From a virus, in IMG/VR virus record IMGVR_UViG_3300013212_000029, positions 1-23,959 of that record: a stretch of 23,959 bases of DNA; one strand, given 5' to 3'. The position numbers and the translations under genes were made by a program. Below, in pieces: positions 15,450 through 21,558 of this stretch (within the stretch, counting starts at the first letter, position 1; the number at the start of each line of letters is the position of its first letter). The notes below the pieces were generated by a model, which saw nothing but the letters and a program-made list of their open reading frames with translations, did no database searches and was not told the DNA's origin.

Positions 15450-17071
15450 TGCGTTACCTAAGTGTATGCAGTGGGATAGAAGCGGCTTCGGTTGCTTGGC
15501 ATGACTTAGGTTGGACTCCAGTTGGGTTTTCGGAAATCGAAAAATTTCCTTCAGAAAGTTTAGTAAAACGCTTTCCGGATGTGCCCAACTATGGAGATAT
15601 GACTAGGTTTAAGGAATGGAATCTTGATCGAGATACAGTTGACATTATTGTCGGAGGAACCCCCTGTCAGAGTTTCTCAGTCGCAGGATTGCGAAAAGGA
15701 CTCGATGACTCCCGTGGCAACCTTGCCCTCAGTTTCGTTTCAATGGTTGAGTTCTATCAGCCAGAATTCTTTATCTGGGAAAACGTTCCCGGAGTTTTGT
15801 CATCCAACGCCGGAAGGGATTTTGGTTCCCTGCTCACAGCGGTGGGGTACATCGGGTATGGGTGGGCCTACCGAGTGCTTGACGCTCAACACTTTGGAGT
15901 CCCCCAACGACGTCGTCGCGTCTTCCTTGTCGGACATATTAGTGGAGATCCACGACGTGCCGGAGAAATACTTATTGAGTCCCAAAGCTTGCGAGGGTAT
16001 TCTCAGGCGAGCCGAAAGCCGAGGCAAAAAACTTCCACCGGTGCTGAAAGCCGCACTGATGCGGAGAGTCACTTATGGCCGGCAACAATCACAGGAACTA
16101 TAGACGCTCACTACGGTGACAAAATGGGGTTAGAAAATCAGCACATCAATAGCGGTGCTACTCTGTTTGTTCCGTATGCTTTTAATCCTGCGAATGTACG
16201 TCTCAGTAATGAAGTACCGTTTTTAGATAAGACAGGAACCCTACTCGCATCAATGCACAAGAATGGGGACAACCAGCAATGCGTGTTGTATACCCATCAC
16301 CCAAGCGATGGTAGGTTAACTGAAGAAACTTCTACAAGTGGAACACTTACCGCTCACATGGGTACAGGTGGTGGGAATGTCCCATTAGTCCAACACATCT
16401 TTCGTAAGAGCACTCGTCCCAAATGCAAAGACGGTGAAGAGACTTGGGTAAATGATGGTGTGTCAAATACCTTAAATTGTTTTGACATAGGTGACATACA
16501 AAGTACAAACCTTGCTGTTCAGTCAATTGCTATAGCCGAAAACAGTATAGGAAGACAACCTATGAATGGTGGGAATGGCGACGGATATACAGTTGATGGC
16601 CCAATGTACACATTGAATGCCACTGGGGTTCATTGTGTTGCCCATAGCCACGCTTTTAAGATACGAGGCGGTGGTAATGGTGATGGCTCTCGAGGCGGCC
16701 CTGTAGGCGGAACAGGAGGTACAGGCTACTTGGGACAAGATGAGATGGCGTTTACGGTTGCTGCATCTCAGGATCAGTATGTAGCACATGATGTTGCTAA
16801 CACATTACGTGCTAATCCGGGTAGTGGAATTCGATCTGATGGGTCACCTGTTGAATCGTTGGTGTATGGCAATGATAGCAACAACTGGATAGTTCGACGC
16901 CTGATGCCTATTGAGTGTGAGCGATTACAAGGGTTTCCAGACAACTGGACGGATGTGCGTGACCAGACACCAGATGGCCCTAGATACAAAGCAATCGGAA
17001 ATTCTATGGCTGTGCCTGTGATGGCGTGGCTAGGGAAGCGGATACAGGAGAGCAAAGACAAGCATGGTTGA
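15449..17071 (+). CDS. DNA (cytosine-5-)-methyltransferase
   Basis: 540 residues. The motifs of C5 methyltransferases are all present: I LSVCSGIEA at 4-12 (AdoMet), IV GGTPCQSFS with catalytic Cys73, VI ENVPG at 111-115, VIII QRRRRVF at 153-159, IX IECERLQGFPDNW, and X GNSMAVPVMAW near 517-527. About 300 residues separate VIII from IX, longer than usual. This region is made of at least six degenerate 'TL-x-A...G....V' units, so the target-recognition part is repetitive. It methylates cytosine in phage DNA, probably against host restriction. No cognate endonuclease gene is visible. Confidence 0.93.
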   Translation: MRYLSVCSGIEAASVAWHDLGWTPVGFSEIEKFPSESLVKRFPDVPNYGDMTRFKEWNLDRDTVDIIVGGTPCQSFSVAGLRKGLDDSRGNLALSFVSMVEFYQPEFFIWENVPGVLSSNAGRDFGSLLTAVGYIGYGWAYRVLDAQHFGVPQRRRRVFLVGHISGDPRRAGEILIESQSLRGYSQASRKPRQKTSTGAESRTDAESHLWPATITGTIDAHYGDKMGLENQHINSGATLFVPYAFNPANVRLSNEVPFLDKTGTLLASMHKNGDNQQCVLYTHHPSDGRLTEETSTSGTLTAHMGTGGGNVPLVQHIFRKSTRPKCKDGEETWVNDGVSNTLNCFDIGDIQSTNLAVQSIAIAENSIGRQPMNGGNGDGYTVDGPMYTLNATGVHCVAHSHAFKIRGGGNGDGSRGGPVGGTGGTGYLGQDEMAFTVAASQDQYVAHDVANTLRANPGSGIRSDGSPVESLVYGNDSNNWIVRRLMPIECERLQGFPDNWTDVRDQTPDGPRYKAIGNSMAVPVMAWLGKRIQESKDKHG

Positions 17072-17291
17072 TCACTACCGTAAAGGCCCTAGTCCAAGGC
17101 AGTTCGCCATGGATTGGGGTTTGAATCCACATCTATTCAATGTAATCAAATACGTGGCTCGGTGTAACCACAAGCAGTACAAGAATCAAGACCTGCATAA
17201 AGCAATCTGGTACTTGGTTGTAGAGCTGACCGATGATGAAGAACTATCGGATCAGATAGTAGAAGCAGTAAAAAAACACTCCATCAGTTGA
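17064..17291 (+). CDS. DUF3310 family protein
   Basis: 75 residues. DHYRKGPSPRQFAMDWGLNP followed by VIKYVARCNHK and DLHKAIWYLVVEL matches the DUF3310 pattern (DHY...iqp.d....w......iKYv.R...K...DL.Ka..Yl) found in many phages, sometimes described as a nucleotide-kinase-like SaV protein. Biochemical function is not established. The ATG lies inside the end of the methyltransferase gene (8-nt overlap). The stop codon sits inside the stem of the terminator at 17275, so the last residues are encoded by the hairpin. Confidence 0.85.
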   Translation: MVDHYRKGPSPRQFAMDWGLNPHLFNVIKYVARCNHKQYKNQDLHKAIWYLVVELTDDEELSDQIVEAVKKHSIS

Positions 17292-17300
17292 TGGAGTGTT
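17275..17300. terminator. Bidirectional terminator between convergent operons
   Basis: A 12-bp perfect stem AACACTCCATCA / TGATGGAGTGTT closes around GT. On the minus strand it is followed by at least six T; on the plus strand by a T-rich stretch. It ends both the rightward methyltransferase operon and the leftward SSB operon, and it contains the stop codon of the DUF3310 gene. Confidence 0.9.
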
Positions 17301-17331
17301 CTGTGTTTTATTTGACGTCTTATTGCGTGTT

Positions 17332-17730
17332 TTATTCCGCAAATGGGTCATCAATATCCTGCATAGGTGCAGCCTTCTTGATGCCGGTAGATGACTCGGT
17401 AAAGCCACCAGGTTCTCCATCTTTAGGACGATCAAGACCAGAGATGTCATCTACGATGATTTCGTAGACTTTACGCTTAGTGCCATCCTTGGCTTCAAAC
17501 TCACGTACGCGGAGTTTGCCATCTATCGAAACCAAGCGTCCCTTTTTCAGATACGTACCAGCAAAGTCGGCTGATTGTCCGAACGCAGATGCTTCAAAGA
17601 AGTCTGTTTCTTTTTCTCGTCCCTTCCGATCAACTGCAATACGCAATCCTGCAACTGTCTTACCTGCATTCGTGGTGCGAATTTCAGGATCAGCACATAG
17701 CCTTCCGATTAATACAACTCTATTAAGCAT
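17332..17730 (-). CDS. ssb: Single-stranded DNA-binding protein
   Basis: 132 residues with a bacterial-type OB fold: MLNRVVLIGRLCADPEIRTT, then the beta strands VAGLRIAVDR, TDFFEASAFGQSADF, YLKKGRLVSIDGKLRVREF and YEIIVDDISGLD. The C-terminal linker is short and ends DDPFAE, related to the acidic DDxxPF tip that recruits partner proteins, though the final Phe is not the last residue. It coats single-stranded replication intermediates. AAAGGAATT precedes the ATG. It is the last gene of the leftward nucleotide-metabolism operon, just before the shared terminator. Confidence 0.93.
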   Translation of the reverse strand: MLNRVVLIGRLCADPEIRTTNAGKTVAGLRIAVDRKGREKETDFFEASAFGQSADFAGTYLKKGRLVSIDGKLRVREFEAKDGTKRKVYEIIVDDISGLDRPKDGEPGGFTESSTGIKKAAPMQDIDDPFAE

Positions 17731-17741
17731 CCGTAATTCCT

Positions 17742-18011
17742 TTAATCGTCGAACGTAGTCATCTCGCTGATAGGGCGATATGGCTTCTTTGGGGCAAGGT
17801 ACTGAATAACAGTTTCTGCCAGTTCAAGCATTACCCGATTAGGAACAATCACACCGTCATTGCGCTGGGAATAAATGTAGTTCCAAGCCTGAAGTGGCGC
17901 CCCAACATATGGGTCATTGTTATCAACTGTAATGTGATATTGAATACCATCACTGTAAGACAGTTTGATATCAACATTACAATCACGGCTGTTGGTGATT
18001 ATCGTTGTCAT
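17742..18011 (-). CDS. 89-aa protein of unknown function
   Basis: 89 residues, soluble and slightly acidic. It starts with a beta-like stretch (MTTIITNSRDCNVDIKLSYS), then GIQYHITVDNNDPYVGAP, a helix (MLELAETVIQYLAP) and an acidic tail (MTTFDD). A purine-rich ribosome site (GAGAAGAAG) is present inside the end of the preceding gene, which it overlaps by 29 nt. It comes just before ssb in the same operon, so a replication-linked role is plausible. No family is recognised. Confidence 0.65.
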   Translation of the reverse strand: MTTIITNSRDCNVDIKLSYSDGIQYHITVDNNDPYVGAPLQAWNYIYSQRNDGVIVPNRVMLELAETVIQYLAPKKPYRPISEMTTFDD

Positions 18012-18165
18012 TCTTCTTCTCTAGTTCCTTGATACGTGCCTGCATCTTGTTCATCTTGACGTTGATTAAGTCAAAATAGGTTGTTATTGCGTTGAGTTGA
18101 TCAATAAGATGAACCATCATTGCCGGCGTAAAAACAACCTGCTCTTCTGTTTTTTCTGCTTCCAT
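17983..18165 (-). CDS. 60-aa coiled-coil microprotein
   Basis: 60 residues. The centre (MMVHLIDQLNAITTYFDLINVKMNKM, about residues 16-41, broken here by its Leu/Ile heptads) continues into a charged helix (QARIKELEKKNDNDN). This gives a likely short coiled coil that could dimerise. It has its own extended -10 promoter with a good ribosome site (AGGGAGAGG). It overlaps the next gene by 29 nt, so the two may act together. Function is unknown. Confidence 0.65.
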   Translation of the reverse strand: MEAEKTEEQVVFTPAMMVHLIDQLNAITTYFDLINVKMNKMQARIKELEKKNDNDNHQQP

Positions 18166-18184
18166 TATTCTACCTCTCCCTGTA

Positions 18185-18193
18185 AGTATACCA
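18185..18193 (-). promoter_or_regulatory. Extended -10 promoter before the 60-aa gene and ssb
   Basis: TGGTATACT on the minus strand is a match to the extended -10 form TGnTATAnT with one difference. The leader TACAGGGAGAGGTAG carries a ribosome site before the ATG at 18165. It lies just downstream of thyX and gives the last three genes of the operon their own promoter. The box and leader are nearly repeated at 20419. Confidence 0.7.
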
Positions 18194-18198
18194 GCGGT

Positions 18199-18837
18199 TT
18201 ACTTGTTTAGGTAGTACTTTTCAAAGGACAACGCAGTAACTGGAATTACTTCTGTAAGAACATTCCAACAATCTGTTGCAATTTCCCGGTGTTCTTCTTG
18301 CGTGTGATCATCCATACGTACACGGCAGTAATGAAGCCAGTCACGCACTGTGCCTTTCATGTAAAGACGTGTCCCTACACAGAGTGGCAATACCATTCGT
18401 GCAGTTTCCAGTGCTACACCGCTTTCTACTAGTTCTTTGTACGCCCGAACAGAGTACAAGATAGACGCCAGTGCCTTATTATCCATATTAAGTTGGTTTT
18501 CAGGTTCTTCAAATGCAACGCTCCCTTGCCTGTTTGTAGGACCTTTTTTACGCATCTTAGGCAAATCCATTTCAATCTTCGATGGGTCTGCATAGCGCTG
18601 GCTAAACTCTTGGAATGTAAAGCTCCTGTGCCTAAGAATTTGAGCTGCAATAGCCCTTGATGTGTAGATTTCCATGACTACGTCAACCATTTGAAAGACA
18701 GACCAGTGTCCGCCTTTCATGCAGTAGTTAAGTAACCGCTCGTAATCAGGGTTGTCTTCAAAATCAGACGATACTCGAGCAAGATGAATCATAAATGCTT
18801 CAGCGTCTGGCTGAATAAACTTAAGGGTTGCTGCCAT
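18199..18837 (-). CDS. thyX: Flavin-dependent thymidylate synthase
   Basis: 212 residues. The ThyX signature RHRX7S is present as RHRSFTFQEFS (Arg69, His70, Arg71, Ser79), preceded by the substrate-binding region GGHWSVFQMVDVVMEI and followed by QRYADPS. The later LETARMVLPLCVGTRLYMKG matches the conserved 'R..LP.....' FAD/dUMP segment. The enzyme makes dTMP from dUMP using methylene-THF and FAD. The start overlaps the dUTPase stop (TAATG). dUTPase supplies its dUMP, so the two genes form a short dTTP pathway. Confidence 0.95.
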   Translation of the reverse strand: MAATLKFIQPDAEAFMIHLARVSSDFEDNPDYERLLNYCMKGGHWSVFQMVDVVMEIYTSRAIAAQILRHRSFTFQEFSQRYADPSKIEMDLPKMRKKGPTNRQGSVAFEEPENQLNMDNKALASILYSVRAYKELVESGVALETARMVLPLCVGTRLYMKGTVRDWLHYCRVRMDDHTQEEHREIATDCWNVLTEVIPVTALSFEKYYLNK

Positions 18838-19304
18838 TACTTAGGGGTGTCCAATTCGTCATACTGAGTCAAATCTTCGACGGACAGAGAACTAACCCCT
18901 GTGCTACCAAAACCGCCTGTACGGGCAGCTGAGGTGGTTATATGCGCCGCTGTTGCGCTCTCCACGAAAACCATTTGCGCTATGCGCATTCCTGCATTGA
19001 TATGGAATTCATGTTTACCTGCATTGAAGAGAAGAACGCCAATTTCTTGGTCGTAGTCAGCATCAATGATTCCGGGTGCGTTAAGTACAAAGACTTGTTG
19101 TTTAAACGCTAAACCAGATCGGCTACAAACTAACCCCATAATGTTGTCTGGCATTACGGTTTTTACGCCTGTACGTATAAGTACGCACTGACCAGGCATG
19201 ACGAAATCTGACTGTTGAGCAAAGAGGTCATACCCAGCGGATTTCTCTGTGCTTTTGATTGGCATAAGAGTAGGATTGCCATCTACAGGTTGAAAATAGT
19301 ACAT
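18837..19304 (-). CDS. dut: dUTP diphosphatase
   Basis: 155 residues from ATG 19304; the frame is open to ATG 19343, which would add 13 basic residues overlapping the upstream gene. I prefer 19304 because the fold begins right after it. All five motifs of trimeric dUTPases are visible: I AGYDLFA, II SRSGLA, III near GIIDADYDQEIGVLLFN, IV RIAQMVF, and V RTGGFGSTG near the C-terminus. It hydrolyses dUTP to dUMP, which keeps uracil out of phage DNA and feeds ThyX next to it. Confidence 0.93.
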   Translation of the reverse strand: MYYFQPVDGNPTLMPIKSTEKSAGYDLFAQQSDFVMPGQCVLIRTGVKTVMPDNIMGLVCSRSGLAFKQQVFVLNAPGIIDADYDQEIGVLLFNAGKHEFHINAGMRIAQMVFVESATAAHITTSAARTGGFGSTGVSSLSVEDLTQYDELDTPK

Positions 19305-19312
19305 CAAATAGG

Positions 19313-19528
19313 TTATTTTTTCTTTGTGTTTTGTTTTGACCATTTAGAAAGGCTGTTGTTACTAGACTTTGGGCCTACATAACCACCACCAGCAGCCTTG
19401 TATTTTTGTGTAGCAAGTTGTGCTTTACGTGCTGACCATTGGCCAGGGTCTCCACCCTTGGTTCCGGCTGTAACACTAGCAACAACACTTTTCCACTTAG
19501 CAGGATCACGCTTTACGGCACTTGGCAT
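19313..19528 (-). CDS. DUF5872-like small basic protein
   Basis: 71 residues, very basic. KRDPAKWKSVVASV, then GQWSARKAQLATQKYK and SSNNSLSKWSKQ, match the 'KRDP.kW..v....GkWSArKaQla...Yk..GG.Y.g.kss.nSLskW' pattern I know from a small phage and giant-virus family (DUF5872). Function is not known; the basic character suggests nucleic-acid or virion binding. AAAGGAAAT lies before the ATG. It is the first gene after an attenuator-like hairpin. Confidence 0.65.
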   Translation of the reverse strand: MPSAVKRDPAKWKSVVASVTAGTKGGDPGQWSARKAQLATQKYKAAGGGYVGPKSSNNSLSKWSKQNTKKK

Positions 19529-19540
19529 AGTGATTTCCTT

Positions 19541-19580
19541 TTAATAACAAAAACCACTCCGGTGCTTATTCAGAGTGGCT
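19541..19580 (-). terminator. Attenuator-like terminator in the 5' leader
   Basis: On the minus strand the stem CCACTC / GAGTGG (extended to 8 bp with one wobble) with a 13-nt loop is followed by TTTTTGTT. It lies between the promoter at 19624 and the DUF5872-like gene, so it should stop part of the transcription before the dUTPase/ThyX genes. Confidence 0.65.
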
Positions 19581-19623
19581 CATTTGATTGTTGTTTTAAC
19601 ACTCACCGTTTGGTGGCGTAAAT

Positions 19624-19632
19624 ATTGTACCA
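19624..19632 (-). promoter_or_regulatory. Extended -10 promoter of the dUTPase-ThyX operon
   Basis: TGGTACAAT on the minus strand is an extended -10 box. The expected start near 19617 gives a leader of about 90 nt that contains the attenuator-like hairpin. The promoter begins inside the terminator region of the HTH gene upstream. Confidence 0.6.
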
Positions 19633-19637
19633 GACAG

Positions 19638-19668
19638 CAAAAAGACCAACGTGGCCGGTTGGTCTTTC
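19638..19668 (-). terminator. Terminator of the HTH/DUF2829-like gene
   Basis: A 10-bp stem AAAGACCAAC / GTTGGTCTTT with a 7-nt loop, followed by five T on the minus strand. It starts two bases after the stop of the gene ending at 19670, so it closes that two-gene unit. Confidence 0.9.
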
Positions 19669-19669
19669 T

Positions 19670-20092
19670 TCACTTCACTACCTGCTTGTTGGCGTTAACA
19701 ATATGGTCCATTATCTCCAACGTGAGTACAATCCAGTCTTTAGCTGCCAAGTCTTCAATGGATAGGTCAAGTCTGTAGATTACGAGTTCGCATCCAGTTT
19801 CTTCATTGGCTTGTATAAACCACTTATCGTCTACGTCATAGTAACAGAAAAGCTTCTCAGGCCAAGACCTACGCCTAAACGGCAAACCAGTCTCAATCAA
19901 GCTAACGATGGCACATAACGATGTAGGCTTTAGGTTAACCTCACCTCGGTAGTAAGCCGCCTTGATCCGATACACATGCGACTTACTAATGCCAAACGTC
20001 CTACCAATAGCATCTAACGTCATGTCCTGATTGAGCATCTCACGTATCTTCTCAATGTGATTAGGCGTTAGTTTTTGTCTTTTGTTCACCAT
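19670..20092 (-). CDS. HTH protein with C-terminal DUF2829/Tad2-like domain
   Basis: 140 residues from ATG 20092 (GGGAGG just upstream; codons before it belong to the overlap with the previous gene). The N-terminal HTH is MTLDAIGRTFGISKSHVYRIK at about residues 23-43, shown here by its GRTFGISKSHVYRI core. The C-terminal region (about 56-128) has the layout of small phage DUF2829 proteins: a helix and 'G--fRR-sW' (TGLPFRRRSWPEKLF), then beta strands, ending LSIEDLAAKDWIVL. The fusion suggests a regulator that responds to a ligand. The domain assignment is by pattern and needs structure prediction. Confidence 0.65.
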   Translation of the reverse strand: MVNKRQKLTPNHIEKIREMLNQDMTLDAIGRTFGISKSHVYRIKAAYYRGEVNLKPTSLCAIVSLIETGLPFRRRSWPEKLFCYYDVDDKWFIQANEETGCELVIYRLDLSIEDLAAKDWIVLTLEIMDHIVNANKQVVK

Positions 20093-20273
20093 TAACCTCC
20101 CAGTCATCATGCAAAAAATGGTCGGCAACAATCAGTATCGAAATAGATGTGCCCCGCACGTACGTAATCTTCTTTAGTTTTTGTGACGCTCTGATGTAAT
20201 CACCAGTCTTCCACTCTACCCGTCGAACGTGCGTACCCGCACGTATGGCTTCCAACGCTTCTATGCCTGTCAT
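20061..20273 (-). CDS. DUF2829/Tad2-like small protein
   Basis: 70 residues. GIEALEAIRAGTHVRRVEW, then GDYIRAS and a terminal LHDDWEV, reproduces the small phage DUF2829 pattern ('eAl.al..G..v.R..W....yi.......dW.v'). That family includes Tad2, which captures signalling molecules of the Thoeris defence. Whether this copy binds such a molecule cannot be seen. It has its own extended -10 promoter and ribosome site GGTGGAG, and overlaps the HTH-fused relative by 32 nt. The two related domains side by side suggest duplication. Confidence 0.6.
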   Translation of the reverse strand: MTGIEALEAIRAGTHVRRVEWKTGDYIRASQKLKKITYVRGTSISILIVADHFLHDDWEVNGEQKTKTNA

Positions 20274-20291
20274 GTTTTTTACTCCACCGCA

Positions 20292-20300
20292 AGTATATCA
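20292..20300 (-). promoter_or_regulatory. Extended -10 promoter of the DUF2829-like pair
   Basis: TGATATACT on the minus strand, 18 nt before the ATG at 20273, with ribosome site GGTGGAG between. The downstream string CTTGCGGT recurs near 22120, where CACCGCAAGTAT is repeated. Confidence 0.65.
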
Positions 20301-20418
20301 TTACCTACATGGGTATGAGTTCTACGGTGGGAGAAGTGATTGAACTAGGGATATTCTGTATGAGGTGGGGAGGGAGAGGGAGTATATACCCCGGCACACA
20401 TAGTCCTACCCCCCTGTA

Positions 20419-20424
20419 AGTATA
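20419..20424 (-). promoter_or_regulatory. -10 box with leader resembling that at 18185
   Basis: TATACT on the minus strand followed by TACAGGGGGGTAGGACTATG. The string GTATACTTACAGGG is shared with the promoter-leader at 18185. The ATG at 20401 would open only an 18-residue Pro/Ser-rich frame ending at 20345, possibly a leader peptide or chance. Confidence 0.5.
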
Positions 20425-20496
20425 CACAGTACTAAAGAGGGAGAGGAGGAGTGCGCAAGAAAACACAGCAACGCCCGACTGGATAGGAGGGCGTAC

Positions 20497-20521
20497 TGCA
20501 CCTAGCTTTAGCGAAGGTGCA
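20497..20521 (+). repeat. Hairpin repeat copy 1 (AGCTTTAGCGAA loop)
   Basis: Stem TGCACC/GGTGCA, 6 bp (7 if the next T-A closes), around a 13-nt loop TAGCTTTAGCGAA. All seven copies read in the same direction on the plus strand. Confidence 0.85.
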
Positions 20522-20573
20522 CGGTCGGATGGTGAGAAGGAAGGGTGGCACAGCCTGACGTACACACCACAAC

Positions 20574-20598
20574 TACATCAAGCTTTAGCGAAGATGTA
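20574..20598 (+). repeat. Hairpin repeat copy 2 (AGCTTTAGCGAA loop)
   Basis: Stem TACATC/GATGTA, 6 bp, around a 13-nt loop AAGCTTTAGCGAA. The stem differs from copy 1 at several positions on both arms, so pairing is kept while sequence is not. Confidence 0.85.
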
Positions 20599-20670
20599 TA
20601 AGACGCTGCATATATTAGCCACACTAACATACACACCACAACAATGTGTCACGAACTCAGCAATGAATAG

Positions 20671-20686
20671 TCTCGCTTTAGCGAGA
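20671..20686 (+). repeat. Hairpin repeat copy 3, compact variant
   Basis: TCTCGC TTTA GCGAGA: a perfect 6-bp stem closed directly on the GC-TTTA-GC core, without the extra loop bases of the long copies. Confidence 0.7.
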
Positions 20687-20694
20687 TCGAACTA

Positions 20695-20720
20695 CCGGCG
20701 CGAATGCGCCGGAAATTTTT
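20695..20720 (+). repeat. GC-rich hairpin followed by AAATTTTT
   Basis: CCGGCGC GAAT GCGCCGG forms a 7-bp stem, followed by AAATTTTT, so it resembles an intrinsic terminator on the plus strand. A related hairpin followed by AAAAATTTTT lies at 22024-22048. Confidence 0.6.
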
Positions 20721-20768
20721 GCGTATGATTGTGCAAGTGATTCGTAGGATAATACGTGCGGGGTAAGA

Positions 20769-20774
20769 TACAAT
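20769..20774 (+). promoter_or_regulatory. -10 box of the lipoprotein cassette
   Basis: TACAAT on the plus strand, about 55 nt before the ATG at 20830. The putative leader has a hairpin CGAAG/CTTCG at 20784-20806 and an AAGGGG ribosome site. A second candidate box, GATAAT at 20748, lies inside the inverted 14-mer. Confidence 0.4.
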
Positions 20775-20829
20775 ACATACGTGCGAAGCTGCTCTGCTGC
20801 TCTTCGACACACACAAGGGGTTTACCTAG

Positions 20830-21156
20830 ATGATCTTACAGCGTCGAACATTACAATATGTTCCTTTATCGGCTATTGCATCCGTCATAGCCGAACATGC
20901 AGGGTTGGAATTTGATAGTGATATGTTATTTCGTTTGATCAGTAGTGAGTTTGACAATCCGGACAATAACGACGGGGTTGTGACTTGCGTTCGCGCAGTG
21001 CTTGATGCATTGTGCAATCTACCGGCGGATGGTCTGGGATACGATCTGGATCTGACTGATGACGAGTGCGAACATCTTAGCTGCACGTTCCATGTGGTCA
21101 ACGAAGTTTTCCCTGACGATTACACGGCCTGTATAGTCTGTGAAAGTGGTGAATAG
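20830..21156 (+). CDS. Acidic Cys-containing protein of unknown function
   Basis: 108 residues, acidic, with helical content (LSAIASVIAEHAGLEFDSDM) and a Cys-rich second half (VTCVRAVLDALCNLP, ECEHLSCTF, CIVCESGE). The last of these could bind a metal through C-x2-C. No signal or membrane segment is present. It is the first gene of a rightward three-gene cassette and is followed at once by a tiny lipoprotein. I do not recognise the family. Its base composition is richer in G than the left half of the window. Confidence 0.6.
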   Translation: MILQRRTLQYVPLSAIASVIAEHAGLEFDSDMLFRLISSEFDNPDNNDGVVTCVRAVLDALCNLPADGLGYDLDLTDDECEHLSCTFHVVNEVFPDDYTACIVCESGE

Positions 21157-21157
21157 A

Positions 21158-21268
21158 ATGCAAGTTTGCAAGTTTGTTGCAGTTGTTGCAGTCGCGCTCT
21201 GTCTTATGGCAGGGTGCGGTTGCACGGATGGCAGGATTGAGAATGCTACCGAGGGGGTTTCACACTGA
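21158..21268 (+). CDS. 36-aa lipoprotein
   Basis: ATG at 21158 opens a 36-residue frame. MQVCKFVAVVAVALCLMAGC is a textbook lipoprotein signal peptide: Lys at position 5, a hydrophobic core, and the lipobox LMAGC with Cys20 as the lipid-bearing residue. A mature tail of 17 residues (CGCTDGRIENATEGVSH) remains. The stop overlaps the next ATG (TGATG), and the gene starts directly after the previous stop. Small phage lipoproteins act as o-spanins or in superinfection exclusion; either is inference here. Confidence 0.75.
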   Translation: MQVCKFVAVVAVALCLMAGCGCTDGRIENATEGVSH

Positions 21269-21498
21269 TGGAAGATAAATCGTTGTCGTTTGATGCGTTC
21301 CGGGCACACGTTGACCGATACATTTCTCGGCGGATCGGGGTTTCACTGGAAGATTTGGCTGACGTGGATATCTGGGATTGGTACACGGAGGAATCCGCCC
21401 CTGTGTCGTGGTGGAAGATACAGATAAAGGAGGCGGCACAGTTTGTAATGGAGTCGCAGGATTGTGTAGATTCTGATTTGCTTAGTTTGTTCGATTAG
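21268..21498 (+). CDS. DUF5419-like small protein
   Basis: 76 residues, acidic and Trp-rich. FDAFRAHVDRYISRRIGVSL followed by DLADVDIWDWY and a terminal helix (KEAAQFVMES) resembles the short actinophage DUF5419 pattern ('f...v...i..r.G.s..Dl.D....d.y..g..p..a'). Function of that family is unknown. It is translationally coupled to the lipoprotein and ends just before a strong terminator. The family match is by eye and moderate. Confidence 0.6.
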   Translation: MEDKSLSFDAFRAHVDRYISRRIGVSLEDLADVDIWDWYTEESAPVSWWKIQIKEAAQFVMESQDCVDSDLLSLFD

Positions 21499-21508
21499 AA
21501 TCCAGCCG

Positions 21509-21549
21509 GGGACCCTGTCAGCATTCTGGCGGGGTTCCTTTTATTTTTA
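21509..21549 (+). terminator. Terminator of the lipoprotein cassette
   Basis: GGGACCCTGTCAG / CTGGCGGGGTTCC pairs over 13 positions (three G-T wobbles) with a 4-nt loop CATT, followed by TTTTATTTTT on the plus strand. Confidence 0.88.
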
Positions 21550-21558
21550 TAATCCTGC

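Larger units (their letters stand above)
20274..20829. other. Non-coding regulatory stretch with hairpins and promoter-like boxes
   Basis: 556 bases without a convincing gene. It holds two leftward -10 boxes (20292, 20419), three hairpins of the AGCTTTAGCGAA family (20497, 20574, 20671) and a separate 6-bp stem ACGCCC/GGGCGT near 20471-20494. A 13-bp direct repeat TACACACCACAAC lies at 20561 and 20630. Further right are a GC-rich hairpin followed by AAATTTTT (20695-20720), the 14-mer ATTCGTAGGATAAT (20740) and the rightward promoter candidate. It could contain an origin or a regulatory RNA. Confidence 0.7.

Noticed and set aside
15624-16103. 159-aa frame inside the methyltransferase gene
   Set aside because: Shadow of the methyltransferase, whose motifs I, IV, VI and VIII all lie in the main frame here.
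20305-20565. 86-aa minus-strand frame
   Set aside because: It crosses a promoter-like box, a hairpin repeat and low-complexity purine tracts, has no ribosome site and no protein-like pattern.
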